Source: Sphingobacterium siyangense
Lineage (GTDB): Bacteria; Bacteroidota; Bacteroidia; Sphingobacteriales; Sphingobacteriaceae
Direction: 5' to 3'
Assembly (NCBI RefSeq): GCF_007830445.1
Contig: NZ_VLKR01000005.1
Coordinates: 124,001-188,000 of the forward strand
Length of the DNA: 64,000 bases
In this document: positions 18,643 to 27,480 of the stretch, in pieces
Position numbering within the stretch: position 1 is the first letter of the stretch
Layout of the letters: each line of letters begins with the position of its first letter
Made by a program: the position numbers and the translations under genes
Notes under the pieces: model-generated
What the model saw: only the letters and a program-made list of their open reading frames with translations
What the model was told of the DNA's origin: nothing
Database searches by the model: none

Positions 18643-20010
18643 ATGAAGGGGAAACCAATACCAGTAGTTGCAATATTCGACGTCGGGAAGACGAATAAGA
18701 AATTATTTCTCTTTAATGAGCATTACCAGATTGTTTTTGAGAGGTCGGCTCGTTTTTTAGAAACTACCGATGAAGATGGCGATAGCTGTGAAAATTTAGA
18801 AAGTTTACGTTTGTCTGTTTTTGACTCATTACATGAAGTCTTTCGGAAAGGTGAGTTTGAGATTAAGGCGATTAATTTTACTTCATATGGGGCGAGTTTT
18901 GTCTACATTGATAAAGATGGGCGGCCTTTAACACCATTATATAACTATTTAAAGGAATATCCCAAAAAACTGCTGGAGTCTTTCTATGCACAATATGGTG
19001 GAAAAGATAGATTCGCATTGGAAACTTCGTCTCCGAGTTTGGGAAGTCTTAATTCTGGGCTACAGATCTATCGTTTGTTTAAATTAAAGCCAGCGCTGTT
19101 TAAGGAAGTCAAATGGGCGTTACATCTTCCACAATATTTGAGTTATTTAATTTCAGGACAACCCTATGCCGATATGACAAGTATAGGTTGCCATACAGCA
19201 TTGTGGGATTTTAAGAAAAATAATTACCATCAGTGGGTTTTTGATACAGGCATTTTACAAAAAATGGCACCTATCGTTCAAGGAGATCAGCTCTTCAGGG
19301 CAACTTTTCCAGGAAGTGGTTATCTAGTTGGAAGTGGGCTACACGATAGTTCTTCGGCTTTGATTCCTTACCTGCTCAATTTCCATGAACCTTTTGTATT
19401 GATTTCAACGGGGACTTGGTGCATTTCATTCAATCCATTTAATACAGAATCTTTGACAAAAGATGAATTGAATCAAGATTGCTTGATGTATATGACCTAT
19501 ACAGGTCGGTCTGTAAAAGCATCGCGGTTATTTGCCGGTTATGAGCATGAAGAGCAAGTCAAACGTATTGCTCAATTTTTTCAAGTGTCAACTGGAAAAT
19601 TCAAACAGATTGGCCTCGATTGGGAAATTATTGAAAAATATCAAGTGATGGAGGTGTCGGACCAATTGGATGCATTTGCTTCGATAGATTTGACACATTT
19701 CAATACTCATATTGAGGCGTATCATGTCTTGATGATGCATCTCGTAAAGGCTCAGATAAAAGCGACATCTTTGATTCTTCAAAAGAATGGTGTACAACGG
19801 ATATTTGTAGATGGTGGATTTAGCCGTAATGTAATTTATATGACGTTATTAGCGCAAGCTTTTCCAAATAGTGAAGTTTTTGGTGCATCAATGGCACAAG
19901 CTACGGCACTTGGTGCAGCTCTGGTTATTCACGATCATTGGAATAAGCAGCCTATTCCAAATGACATTATTGAACTCCGTTATTTTAGGGCAGGCAAAAA
20001 AATACATTAA
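18643..20010 (+). CDS. rhaB: L-rhamnulokinase (FGGY family)
   Basis: A 455-residue cytoplasmic FGGY-type kinase that phosphorylates L-rhamnulose to L-rhamnulose-1-phosphate. The phosphate-1 motif is VVAIFDVGKTNKKLFLF; other nucleotide-site motifs are LISTGTWCISF and RIFVDGGFSRNVIYMTLLAQ, followed by the C-terminal QATALGAALV helix. It belongs to the Bacteroidota branch that differs from E. coli RhaB (489 aa). The position after rhaI, with aldolase and transporter genes in the same operon, settles the substrate. It is the last gene of the operon, and an intrinsic terminator follows 48 bp downstream. Confidence 0.93.
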   Translation: MKGKPIPVVAIFDVGKTNKKLFLFNEHYQIVFERSARFLETTDEDGDSCENLESLRLSVFDSLHEVFRKGEFEIKAINFTSYGASFVYIDKDGRPLTPLYNYLKEYPKKLLESFYAQYGGKDRFALETSSPSLGSLNSGLQIYRLFKLKPALFKEVKWALHLPQYLSYLISGQPYADMTSIGCHTALWDFKKNNYHQWVFDTGILQKMAPIVQGDQLFRATFPGSGYLVGSGLHDSSSALIPYLLNFHEPFVLISTGTWCISFNPFNTESLTKDELNQDCLMYMTYTGRSVKASRLFAGYEHEEQVKRIAQFFQVSTGKFKQIGLDWEIIEKYQVMEVSDQLDAFASIDLTHFNTHIEAYHVLMMHLVKAQIKATSLILQKNGVQRIFVDGGFSRNVIYMTLLAQAFPNSEVFGASMAQATALGAALVIHDHWNKQPIPNDIIELRYFRAGKKIH

Positions 20011-20058
20011 TTTCAATAATAGGAATAAGAATTTAGTTTTTTTATTAGTTATCGTGAG

Positions 20059-20092
20059 AGGTCAGGCGATTTTTGCCTGGCCTATTTTTTTT
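20059..20092 (+). terminator. Intrinsic terminator of the rhamnose operon
   Basis: AGGTCAGGC (20059-20067) pairs with GCCTGGCCT (20075-20083), 9 bp with one T-G pair and a 7-base loop, followed by A and eight T residues (20085-20092). It is a textbook terminator placed 48 bp after rhaB. Confidence 0.88.
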
Positions 20093-20103
20093 GAAAGTGT
20101 CTG

Positions 20104-20172
20104 ATGTTATTGGCTAGAAAGAACCTTCTGTTCGCTTTCATTGCTGTCGGTACCTGTGAAGTCATTTTCTAA
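20104..20172 (+). pseudogene. 22-codon lipoprotein-signal-like stub
   Basis: The frame reads MLLARKNLLFAFIAVGTCEVIF: basic start, hydrophobic core and a lipobox-like AVGTC, then a stop four codons later. It could be the front end of a lost lipoprotein gene or chance. The position right after a terminator and before a leader-like hairpin is similar to the other stub at 45369. Confidence 0.22.
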
Positions 20173-20225
20173 TATATCGGTAGGAGTGTATTTATATGGT
20201 TACGACCAGTTTTAAAAAATAAAAA

Positions 20226-20249
20226 GTTTCCAAACGGGGGTGAGGAAAC
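20226..20249 (+). promoter_or_regulatory. Leader-like hairpin, copy A (loop AAACGGGG)
   Basis: GTTTCC (20226-20231) pairs with GGAAAC (20244-20249) around the loop AAACGGGGGTGA. It resembles the hairpin at 45311-45343 in stem, loop and 3' flank (CCTAAAATT here, CCTAAATTT there). An RNA-level element on the plus strand is one reading; on the minus strand the hairpin is followed by a T-run and could be a terminator. Confidence 0.4.
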
Positions 20250-20397
20250 CTTTTATTAAAAACCTAAAATTAAGAATAATTATACCAATTATTATATGAT
20301 GATTAAAGGTGCGGAAAATTAGGCGATTAGCTGTCCTGAACTGTTGGCGAAAGGGAGGCACAGGTAAGCGCAGGGTGGTCTGACCAATTGGAAAAAT

Positions 20398-20405
20398 TAT
20401 ATTTG
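20398..20405 (+). promoter_or_regulatory. Candidate -7 box TATATTTG before the CE12 gene
   Basis: It matches the Bacteroidota -7 consensus TAnnTTTG exactly and lies 27 bp before the ATG. No TTG is found at the expected -33 distance, so support is limited. Confidence 0.3.
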
Positions 20406-20432
20406 AGTCTCCTAAATTAATAAAACTTAGAG

Positions 20433-21743
20433 ATGAAGAGATTAATCTTAACGATCACATTTTTTATACAGGTCTGTTGCCATGTTTTATTTGCCGAACA
20501 GATTGTCAGGGAATTTCGCTTTGGTGGTACTAAGAAAAACCAGACTGTAATTTCTTTAAGGGAAGCACAAGCCTATAAGGATAAGCAAGGGTATGGTTTT
20601 GAATTTTCAACAGAACAAGATGTCAGGATTGATTCAAATAACAAAAGCCTTTTCAGCGAAAAGCCATTTTATTTTTCGGTAAGAGTTCCTGAAGGCAATT
20701 ATAAAATTACGATTACCTATCAGGGTTTGAACGATAAGCCTTACCGCAGTACCGTACGTTCTGAATCCCGGAGGCTGCAGATCGAAAACCAAGAGGTATT
20801 ACCTAATAAATCTTTCGATAGGACCTTTATTGTACATATCAAAGATCCAAAGATTGTTTCTGGCGAAACTGTAGCATTGAAGAAGCCAAGGGAGCTGCAA
20901 AAACTCGACTGGGATAATAAGTTGACTTTGGAGTTCCAGCAAACAAATTGTATTTCGACCATTCGAATCGAGTCGGTAAGCAATGTCGCGACTGTATTTT
21001 TAGCAGGGAACTCGACGGTAGTTAATCAAGAGGATGAGCCCTGGGCGTCCTGGGGACAAATGATTCCTCGATTTTTTGATGCAGGTGTGGCCATTGCTAA
21101 TCATGCGGAATCTGGACTGGCACTAAGTTCGTTTTTGTCCTCAAAAAGATTGGAAAAAATTCTCTCTGTTGCCAAGCCTGGAGATTATTTATTTATTGAA
21201 TTTGGGCACAATGATCAAAAGGAAAAAGGAGAAAATGCAGGTGCTTATAAGGGCTATAGTGATCGTTTACGTTATTTTGTACGTGAATTTCGGGCAAAAG
21301 GTGGCCTGCCAGTTATCTTAACCTCCACAGCACGACGAGCATTTGATGGACAAGGAAAACTGTTGCAGACATTAGGTGATTTTCCCGATGCGGCTCGGAA
21401 GGTCGCAGCAGAACTTCAGGTGCCTTTGATAGATCTTAATCAGAAAACGAGTTTGTTTTACGAGGCATTAGGAGTTGAGCAGTCTAAACAAGCATTTGTT
21501 CACTATCCTGCGCATACTTTTCCAAATCAAAAAAATGATTTGGCCGATAATACCCATTTCAATCCCTATGGTGCCTATGAGATCGCTAAAATGGTGCTCA
21601 CAGGAATTAAAGAAAACAACTTGAAGATAGCAGACCATATCGTCGATTTTCAGGACTTTGATCCGCAGCAACCAGATGATTTTAAAACTTGGTATTGGCC
21701 GCCAAGTTTGATCAATAGTGTTATCAAACCAGATGGCAATTAA
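20433..21743 (+). CDS. Rhamnogalacturonan acetylesterase-like SGNH protein (CE12), long form
   Basis: A 436-residue secreted protein (signal peptide MKRLILTITFFIQVCCHVLFA). Residues about 25-180 form a beta-rich N-terminal module (FRFGGTKKNQTVISLREAQAY start, ending IRIESVS). Residues about 185-425 are an SGNH/GDSL hydrolase: catalytic Ser in VFLAGNSTVV, Gly in HAESGLAL, Asn in FIEFGHNDQK and the Asp/His pair in DNTHFNPYGA. CE12 enzymes remove acetyl groups from galacturonic acid in RG-I, opening the backbone to lyases and hydrolases. It stands alone between the rha operon and the SusCD block, with its own terminator. Confidence 0.9.
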   Translation: MKRLILTITFFIQVCCHVLFAEQIVREFRFGGTKKNQTVISLREAQAYKDKQGYGFEFSTEQDVRIDSNNKSLFSEKPFYFSVRVPEGNYKITITYQGLNDKPYRSTVRSESRRLQIENQEVLPNKSFDRTFIVHIKDPKIVSGETVALKKPRELQKLDWDNKLTLEFQQTNCISTIRIESVSNVATVFLAGNSTVVNQEDEPWASWGQMIPRFFDAGVAIANHAESGLALSSFLSSKRLEKILSVAKPGDYLFIEFGHNDQKEKGENAGAYKGYSDRLRYFVREFRAKGGLPVILTSTARRAFDGQGKLLQTLGDFPDAARKVAAELQVPLIDLNQKTSLFYEALGVEQSKQAFVHYPAHTFPNQKNDLADNTHFNPYGAYEIAKMVLTGIKENNLKIADHIVDFQDFDPQQPDDFKTWYWPPSLINSVIKPDGN

Positions 21744-21764
21744 TTTGTATTGATATAATGTTAC

Positions 21765-21793
21765 GGTCGGGCAGTATTTGTCCGACCTTTTTT
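21765..21793 (+). terminator. Intrinsic terminator after the CE12 gene
   Basis: GGTCGGGCA (21765-21773) pairs with TGTCCGACC (21779-21787), 9 bp with one G-T, 5-base loop, followed by six T residues. Confidence 0.88.
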
Positions 21794-21829
21794 ATGTTCT
21801 ATTTGCTCATTTAGACAGGATAGTGCAGG

Positions 21830-21860
21830 TTGGTGGAAATGTCTTTTAGACATATATTTG
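21830..21860 (+). promoter_or_regulatory. Bacteroidota-type promoter of the FAS1/SusCD operon
   Basis: TTG at 21830-21832 and TATATTTG at 21853-21860 are separated by 20 bp. This fits the Bacteroidota primary sigma promoter (TTTG-like -33 and TAnnTTTG -7). Transcription would start near 21867, giving a 5' leader of roughly 115 bases before the first gene. Confidence 0.65.
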
Positions 21861-21983
21861 TCACACCAATTATGAACCGCAAAAGGACAAACTTTCGCTT
21901 CATAAAACGTATTATTTGAAGTATCTCAACGAGCACTTGCCGTAATTTATTATTAACCAAATTATTGACCTAATACATTTACT

Positions 21984-24197
21984 ATGTTATCATCCAAATT
22001 TAACCTATTTTGGATTGCACTATTGATTACGGTAGTGTCATGTAGGAAGGAAGCCTTTGACGCCTACTATGGTAGACCCGAATGGCTGGCAAGCCCAATT
22101 TACCAGCAGCTCGATTCAATGGGCGACTTTAAGAAGTACCTGAGCTGCATTGAACTGTCCGGCTATAAAAATACACTCGGGACTGCGGGTTCTTGGACAG
22201 TATTTGCACCCACTGATCAGGCCTTTGATCAATTTATGAAGGAAAATGGTATTAGTGATGTATCAAAGATCGATGCGAAACTGGCCGAGAAGATTGTGCG
22301 TTCTTCAATGATTTATGACGGTGAGCGACTTGAAAAGCTGAACGATTATTTTTCAGCAAAAGGTTGGCAGCAAGGTTTTGCTTTTCGGCGTCGATCTGTA
22401 TACTATGACTTTGTTGAAAAAGAGGATTTAGGGAATGGCAAGATTAGACGGTTTGTCTCAGCAAATCGCGGCCCTAATGTAGCTTATGCAGCTACGGATA
22501 ACAATAATAAACACATTAGCTATTTTTTTGATGCTTACATGAACCAGCGTGGTTTGGGTGCTATAGATTATCAGTCATTTTATCCTAACAGCAGCTATAC
22601 GGGGTTGAACGTTGGATCAGCTGAAATTGATCCTGCAAGAAGCAATATCTCCGCAGAGAATGGCTATATCCATGTTGTGAATAAAGTTTTGATTGCGGAG
22701 AAGAGTATCGATCAATACCTCCGCGATAATACGAGTTACTCCACATTCAAATCAATTCTGGATTTTTTTGCCTCTTATACATATAATGCGGAGATAACAC
22801 GGAAGAATGAGGTGCTTACCGGGGAAAAGGATTCTGTATTTGTTAAAGGATATGCAGGGATTGGTTTGGCGCTCAACAATGAAAATTATGCAAAGGAAGA
22901 TCCCAACGATGCCCAAACCAATAATTTTTCGATCACGGTACCTACCAATGAGGCTGTAAGTAATTACGCTAAACGTGTATTGTTAAAGTATTACCCCCAA
23001 GGCACCACGTTAAAAGATCTTTTTTATACAAATCCTGCTGTCTTAACAGAATTTGTAAATTCTCATCTGTATAATACACAGGTGTGGCCATCCCAGTTCT
23101 CCCAAGCGCAAAACTTTGTCGGTGAACTACTTAAGGTGACAAAGGCCAATATCAAAGAGACAAAATTATTGAGCAATGGTGCATTTTATGGTATAGACGC
23201 GTGTCAACAGGCCAATGTCTTCCACTCCGTCTATGGCAATGTTTTATTGGATCCTAAATATAGCTTCATGCGTCGCGCATTGGAACGCATGAGCATGAAT
23301 TTGACCTTAAAGATTCCAACCATTCGTTATATGTTGATCCTTGTATCGGATCAGAAGTTATATGAAATGGGCTTTGACTATGATGCCTATAATACCTCAG
23401 ACCCGATCCGTTTTAATGGCGGAAATGGCACCCCGGAAATGCGAGAGGTGCTGATGGCTCATATTATTCCATTAGGAAACGATCCCTTGCCTGATTTAAC
23501 GGGAAAGGGAATATTGGAAAGCTATGCAGGTGAGTATGTAAAGTTTAACCAGATGAAAATGTCTTCTAGCGGAACTTTGGATGGACCAACGGAAACACAG
23601 CAAATCCGTATTGATTCAATCAGCATTGGAAATAACCTTTCGGGGCCATTAAATGGAGTTGCGGTCTATCTTAACGGCGGATTGACTTCATCGAATACCA
23701 ATATTGGATTTTATCTTAAAAATATTGGAGCGGATCAGACCTCCTCTCCATTCAATTCATTTTATAAATATCTTATTGCAAGCACACTTTATTCGGCTAC
23801 AGATGGAGTTGTCAAAGGAATAGAACTCGGATTGAATTATACTTTGTTGATTCCTAATAATGAGGCAATCGCTAATGCAGTTGCAAACGGTGATTTGCCA
23901 ACCGCTACAGCTCCTACGGCGCAAGCGGATATTGATAAGGTAACACGATTTATCCAATACCATATTGCGCGCAATTCATTTGCGATCGATGGAAAGAAGA
24001 CGGGATTCTTTCAGTCGCTTTGTAAAAATGTAGACGGGGATGCCCAATCGATACAGGTTGCTGTCAACCAGGTTAATAAGTTGCAGGTGATGGATAATCT
24101 TAACCGAACCGTTGAAGCTGATGTCGTGCAGAGTAATCAACTTGGACAGCGCGTATTGATACATTCGCTCAAAGGATATTTAAAGCATGGCCTGTAA
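21984..24197 (+). CDS. Fasciclin (FAS1) domain lipoprotein, 737 aa
   Basis: A predicted lipoprotein (signal to Cys20, TVVSCRKE) built of several FAS1-type repeats. FAS1 signatures are TVFAPTDQAF (72-81), FSITVPTNEAV in the second repeat and YTLLIPNNEAI in the last; the partner motif I-HVVNKVLI closes the first repeat near residue 230. A beta-rich insert, including IRIDSISIGNNLSGPLNG, lies before the last repeat. FAS1 domains are known as adhesion or ligand-binding modules; a role as surface glycan-binding protein is inferred from its place as first gene of an operon with SusC/SusD. The next gene's ATG follows within 14 bp of its stop. Confidence 0.88.
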   Translation: MLSSKFNLFWIALLITVVSCRKEAFDAYYGRPEWLASPIYQQLDSMGDFKKYLSCIELSGYKNTLGTAGSWTVFAPTDQAFDQFMKENGISDVSKIDAKLAEKIVRSSMIYDGERLEKLNDYFSAKGWQQGFAFRRRSVYYDFVEKEDLGNGKIRRFVSANRGPNVAYAATDNNNKHISYFFDAYMNQRGLGAIDYQSFYPNSSYTGLNVGSAEIDPARSNISAENGYIHVVNKVLIAEKSIDQYLRDNTSYSTFKSILDFFASYTYNAEITRKNEVLTGEKDSVFVKGYAGIGLALNNENYAKEDPNDAQTNNFSITVPTNEAVSNYAKRVLLKYYPQGTTLKDLFYTNPAVLTEFVNSHLYNTQVWPSQFSQAQNFVGELLKVTKANIKETKLLSNGAFYGIDACQQANVFHSVYGNVLLDPKYSFMRRALERMSMNLTLKIPTIRYMLILVSDQKLYEMGFDYDAYNTSDPIRFNGGNGTPEMREVLMAHIIPLGNDPLPDLTGKGILESYAGEYVKFNQMKMSSSGTLDGPTETQQIRIDSISIGNNLSGPLNGVAVYLNGGLTSSNTNIGFYLKNIGADQTSSPFNSFYKYLIASTLYSATDGVVKGIELGLNYTLLIPNNEAIANAVANGDLPTATAPTAQADIDKVTRFIQYHIARNSFAIDGKKTGFFQSLCKNVDGDAQSIQVAVNQVNKLQVMDNLNRTVEADVVQSNQLGQRVLIHSLKGYLKHGL

Positions 24198-24210
24198 TCT
24201 AACCGAAAAC

Positions 24211-27200
24211 ATGATGAAACAGATAAACTATTTGATTTTAATAGGGTGCATCGTATGGATGACTTTCTGGGGAGGAGGAGTTTACGGGCAAAATAATGCG
24301 GCTTTGCTCACCGGAAAGGTAACAGAAAAGGGAACAAAACAACCCATCGCCGGAGCAACAGTTGTCTTAAAAGATAATGATAACCGCACAATTGTCGGAA
24401 CGACTACAGATGTTGAGGGGAACTATAGTCTTAGAGCTCGAATGCAAGGCTTGAAACTGGCGGTCTCCTACACGGGTTATAAATCTTCGGGTGCGATTGC
24501 TGTAGGGGATAGGAAAACAATCAATGTACAGATTGAATCGACAAATAATGTGATTGATGAGGTTGTTATCTCAAAGTCAAAACCTGTCAATGACGGTACG
24601 GGTATGGGGATTTCGAAAGAACGCAATACAGCAGCGATCTCAACGATTAGCATGGATGAGCTGTCCGAAATGCAATCAGTGTCTGTCGATCAAGCGTTGC
24701 AGGGAAGGTTACCAGGAGTGGATATCACGACGGTATCGGGCGATCCGGGGGCTGGAATGCAGATCCGGATTCGTGGTACGTCGTCTCTAAATGGAGCAAC
24801 TGACCCGCTTATTGTAGTTGACGGAATGCCTTATGATATTACCATTCCGGACGATTTCAACTTTGCAACTTCTGATGATAATGCGTATGGGCAGCTTTTA
24901 AATATTGCGCCATCTGATATTCAGGATATCTCGGTATTGAAAGATGCTGCTGCAACTGCTGTTTGGGGGTCGCGTGGAGCAAATGGGGTGTTGGTTATCA
25001 CAACGAAACGCGGAACTGTTAGTGCTCCCACGTTGGGATACACTTTCAAAGGATCTATTTCAAAGCAACCTGAATCTATTCCGCTATTGAATGGCGATCA
25101 GTACTCGACCTTGTTGTCTGAAGAATTCTATAATGCGGGTAGGGTCTTTTCAACGACAGACAATGCGCAGCAGTTCCAGTACGACCCGAATAACACCTAT
25201 ATATATCACAATTATAGTAACAATTCCAACTGGGTAGATGCCATTACACAGTTGGGGTATTTTCAAGATCATAATCTCCAGGTACGTGGTGGCGGTGAAA
25301 AAGCACGCTATCTGGCCTCAATAGGTTATTTTAATCAAGAAGGAACGACCATTGGAACAGGGTTAAATCGCCTATCTGCTCGTATCAATCTAGATTATGT
25401 GGTTTCTGAGCGCATCGGCTTTCAGTCGGACGTTTCATATACCCACGTCGACAATGATAATCTTTATCATGCTAATGTACGGGATATTGCTTATCGAAAG
25501 ATGCCCAATCAGGCCATTTGGGAATACGATGAATATGGGAACCTAACAGGTAATCTATTTAATCCTGCTTCTTCGGCGCAAGGATTTTATCCAGGGACAT
25601 ATAATCCGCTCTCTATGGTTCAAAATGCGATTGGTAAACAGTTGGGTGATATTTTGGGAACCCGTTTTAATGTGGATTATAAATTGATACCCAATACCTT
25701 GCGATTTGTAAGTACACTGGCGTTAAATATTAGAAACAACAAAACTAAACTCTTTTTACCTCAGTTGGCAACAGGTCGGCCTTTTACGGAAAATACGGTG
25801 AATAAAGCATCGGATTCCGATTTGGATGAATTTTCACTGAGTACCAATACCCGGCTTTTGTTTACACCTGCATTGGGCGACAATCACCAACTGACGGCTA
25901 ATCTATCCTTTTTAACATCAGATTATCGGTATACGATCCAAGGGCTCAGTTCAACAAATACGGCATCTTCCTATCTGCAGGATCCAAGTGTTGCGTCGCG
26001 CACATTGACCGGCGACGCTAAATCTGTAACGACACAATCGCGATCAATCGGAGCCTTAATCCAGGCAAATTATATGCTCAACAAAAAGTATGTTTTTGCC
26101 GCAAGTCTGCGTGGTGATGGCAACTCAAAATTTGGTCCTGATAATCGTTATGGATTATTTCCTGCTTTCTCCGCCGCTTGGCAGATCGGAAGGGAAAATT
26201 TCTTGAAAGATATTAACGCCATAAAAGATATTAAGCTAAGAGCAAGCTGGGGACGCAGTGGTAATGCTCCCCGACGTGATTATACTTATATCAATGTATA
26301 TAGCACCAATGATTATGCTTATTTGGATGAAAACGGTGTCTATTCAAAAAATATAGAGTTGTCCGACTTAAAATGGGAAACGGTGACACAGCAGAATTTG
26401 GGTATGGATGTAGAGATGTTCGACTACCGTTTGATGTTTGGTGGAGAGATTTATAAAAATAGAACAACGGATTTGATGATGGACAATATTCAGATTCCGA
26501 CCTATACTGGATATAGTGGACTGGCTATGAATGTTGGTACAATGGATAATGATGGCTGGGAAGCAAATTTTACCGTGGTGCCCATTCGTAATAAAAAATG
26601 GGATGTCAGTTTTACGTTCAATATTGCACACAATCAAAATGTGATCCGCGAGATATCACCGCTTTATCCGCGCGAAAATGCTAGATCATCATTAAAGAAT
26701 AAAACATTCTTTACCTATTTCCAGGAAAATAATCCGTATGGATCTTTCTATGGATTTCGCTATTTGGGCGTTTACAAAGATCAGGAAGCTACCATAGCAA
26801 AAGATGCACAGGGAAATGCCATCGTGAGCCCAGACGGCGAGACGATTTATATGCGTTTTAATTATCCTACGGTAGATTATGTATTCCAGGCGGGCGATGC
26901 GATGTATGAAGATATCAACCACGACGGTGTGATTGATCAAAAGGATATTGTGTATTTGGGCAATAGTAATCCGAAGCTTACGGGTGGGTTTGGATTTAAT
27001 GTGGGATATAATAAACGTTTGAAATTAAGCGCCTTCTTTAACTACAGACAAGGATCTCAAATTATTAATGGAACCAAAATGAATACAACTGATATGCTTG
27101 GGTATAACAATCAAAGCACGGCCGTGTTGCGCAGATGGCGTAAGGATGGTGACATTACAGATATCCCGCGTGCATTGTTTGGAACTGGATATAATTCTTT

Positions 27201-27471
27201 GGGATCCAGCCGCTATGTCGAGGACGCTTCTTTTTTACGTTTGCGTACAGTCACCTTAAAGTATGACTTTGCGAAAGAGTTCTTGCAGCGGTTTCACATC
27301 GAGGGGCTTGGCGCTTATTTGACCGTAGAAAACATATTTACGCTGACGAAGTATACCGGTCAAGACCCTGATGTTGCCGTAAAGTTAAAGGATGCATTTA
27401 CGGTGTTAATGGATAATTCAATGACACCGCCATTAAAAACAGTTACACTAGGTATTACAGCACGTTTTTAA
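24211..27471 (+). CDS. SusC-like TonB-dependent outer-membrane transporter 1
   Basis: A 1086-residue SusC/RagA-family protein. After the signal peptide (ending GGGVYGQ) come a carboxypeptidase-regulatory-like domain (LLTGKVTEKGTKQPIAGATV, about 25-110), a plug domain (VDQALQGRLPGVDITTVSGD, RIRGTSSLNGATDPLIVVDG, SVLKDAAATAVWGSRGANGV) and a 22-strand barrel ending in phenylalanine. It imports oligosaccharides with the SusD lid encoded next. I start it at ATG 24211; an in-frame ATG at 24187 would overlap the previous gene and add eight non-signal residues. ATG 24214 is equally possible. The barrel shows INHDGVIDQKDIVYLGN-type calcium-loop residues common in SusC. Confidence 0.96.
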   Translation: MMKQINYLILIGCIVWMTFWGGGVYGQNNAALLTGKVTEKGTKQPIAGATVVLKDNDNRTIVGTTTDVEGNYSLRARMQGLKLAVSYTGYKSSGAIAVGDRKTINVQIESTNNVIDEVVISKSKPVNDGTGMGISKERNTAAISTISMDELSEMQSVSVDQALQGRLPGVDITTVSGDPGAGMQIRIRGTSSLNGATDPLIVVDGMPYDITIPDDFNFATSDDNAYGQLLNIAPSDIQDISVLKDAAATAVWGSRGANGVLVITTKRGTVSAPTLGYTFKGSISKQPESIPLLNGDQYSTLLSEEFYNAGRVFSTTDNAQQFQYDPNNTYIYHNYSNNSNWVDAITQLGYFQDHNLQVRGGGEKARYLASIGYFNQEGTTIGTGLNRLSARINLDYVVSERIGFQSDVSYTHVDNDNLYHANVRDIAYRKMPNQAIWEYDEYGNLTGNLFNPASSAQGFYPGTYNPLSMVQNAIGKQLGDILGTRFNVDYKLIPNTLRFVSTLALNIRNNKTKLFLPQLATGRPFTENTVNKASDSDLDEFSLSTNTRLLFTPALGDNHQLTANLSFLTSDYRYTIQGLSSTNTASSYLQDPSVASRTLTGDAKSVTTQSRSIGALIQANYMLNKKYVFAASLRGDGNSKFGPDNRYGLFPAFSAAWQIGRENFLKDINAIKDIKLRASWGRSGNAPRRDYTYINVYSTNDYAYLDENGVYSKNIELSDLKWETVTQQNLGMDVEMFDYRLMFGGEIYKNRTTDLMMDNIQIPTYTGYSGLAMNVGTMDNDGWEANFTVVPIRNKKWDVSFTFNIAHNQNVIREISPLYPRENARSSLKNKTFFTYFQENNPYGSFYGFRYLGVYKDQEATIAKDAQGNAIVSPDGETIYMRFNYPTVDYVFQAGDAMYEDINHDGVIDQKDIVYLGNSNPKLTGGFGFNVGYNKRLKLSAFFNYRQGSQIINGTKMNTTDMLGYNNQSTAVLRRWRKDGDITDIPRALFGTGYNSLGSSRYVEDASFLRLRTVTLKYDFAKEFLQRFHIEGLGAYLTVENIFTLTKYTGQDPDVAVKLKDAFTVLMDNSMTPPLKTVTLGITARF

Positions 27472-27480
27472 AACAAGGTT

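Larger units (their letters stand above)
20011..20432 (+). other. Intergenic region between the rha operon and the CE12 gene
   Basis: These 422 bp hold, in order, the rho-independent terminator of the rha operon (20059-20092), a 22-codon lipoprotein-signal-like stub (20104-20172), a hairpin with loop AAACGGGG (20226-20249) followed by the flank CCTAAAATTA, an 8-codon micro-frame (20296-20322), and a TATATTTG promoter-like box (20398-20405). No full gene is present on either strand. Confidence 0.7.

Noticed and set aside
24187..24210. Upstream ATG for SusC 1 overlapping the FAS1 gene end
   Set aside because: Adds MACNLTEN before a normal signal peptide; ATG 24211 gives a proper start.
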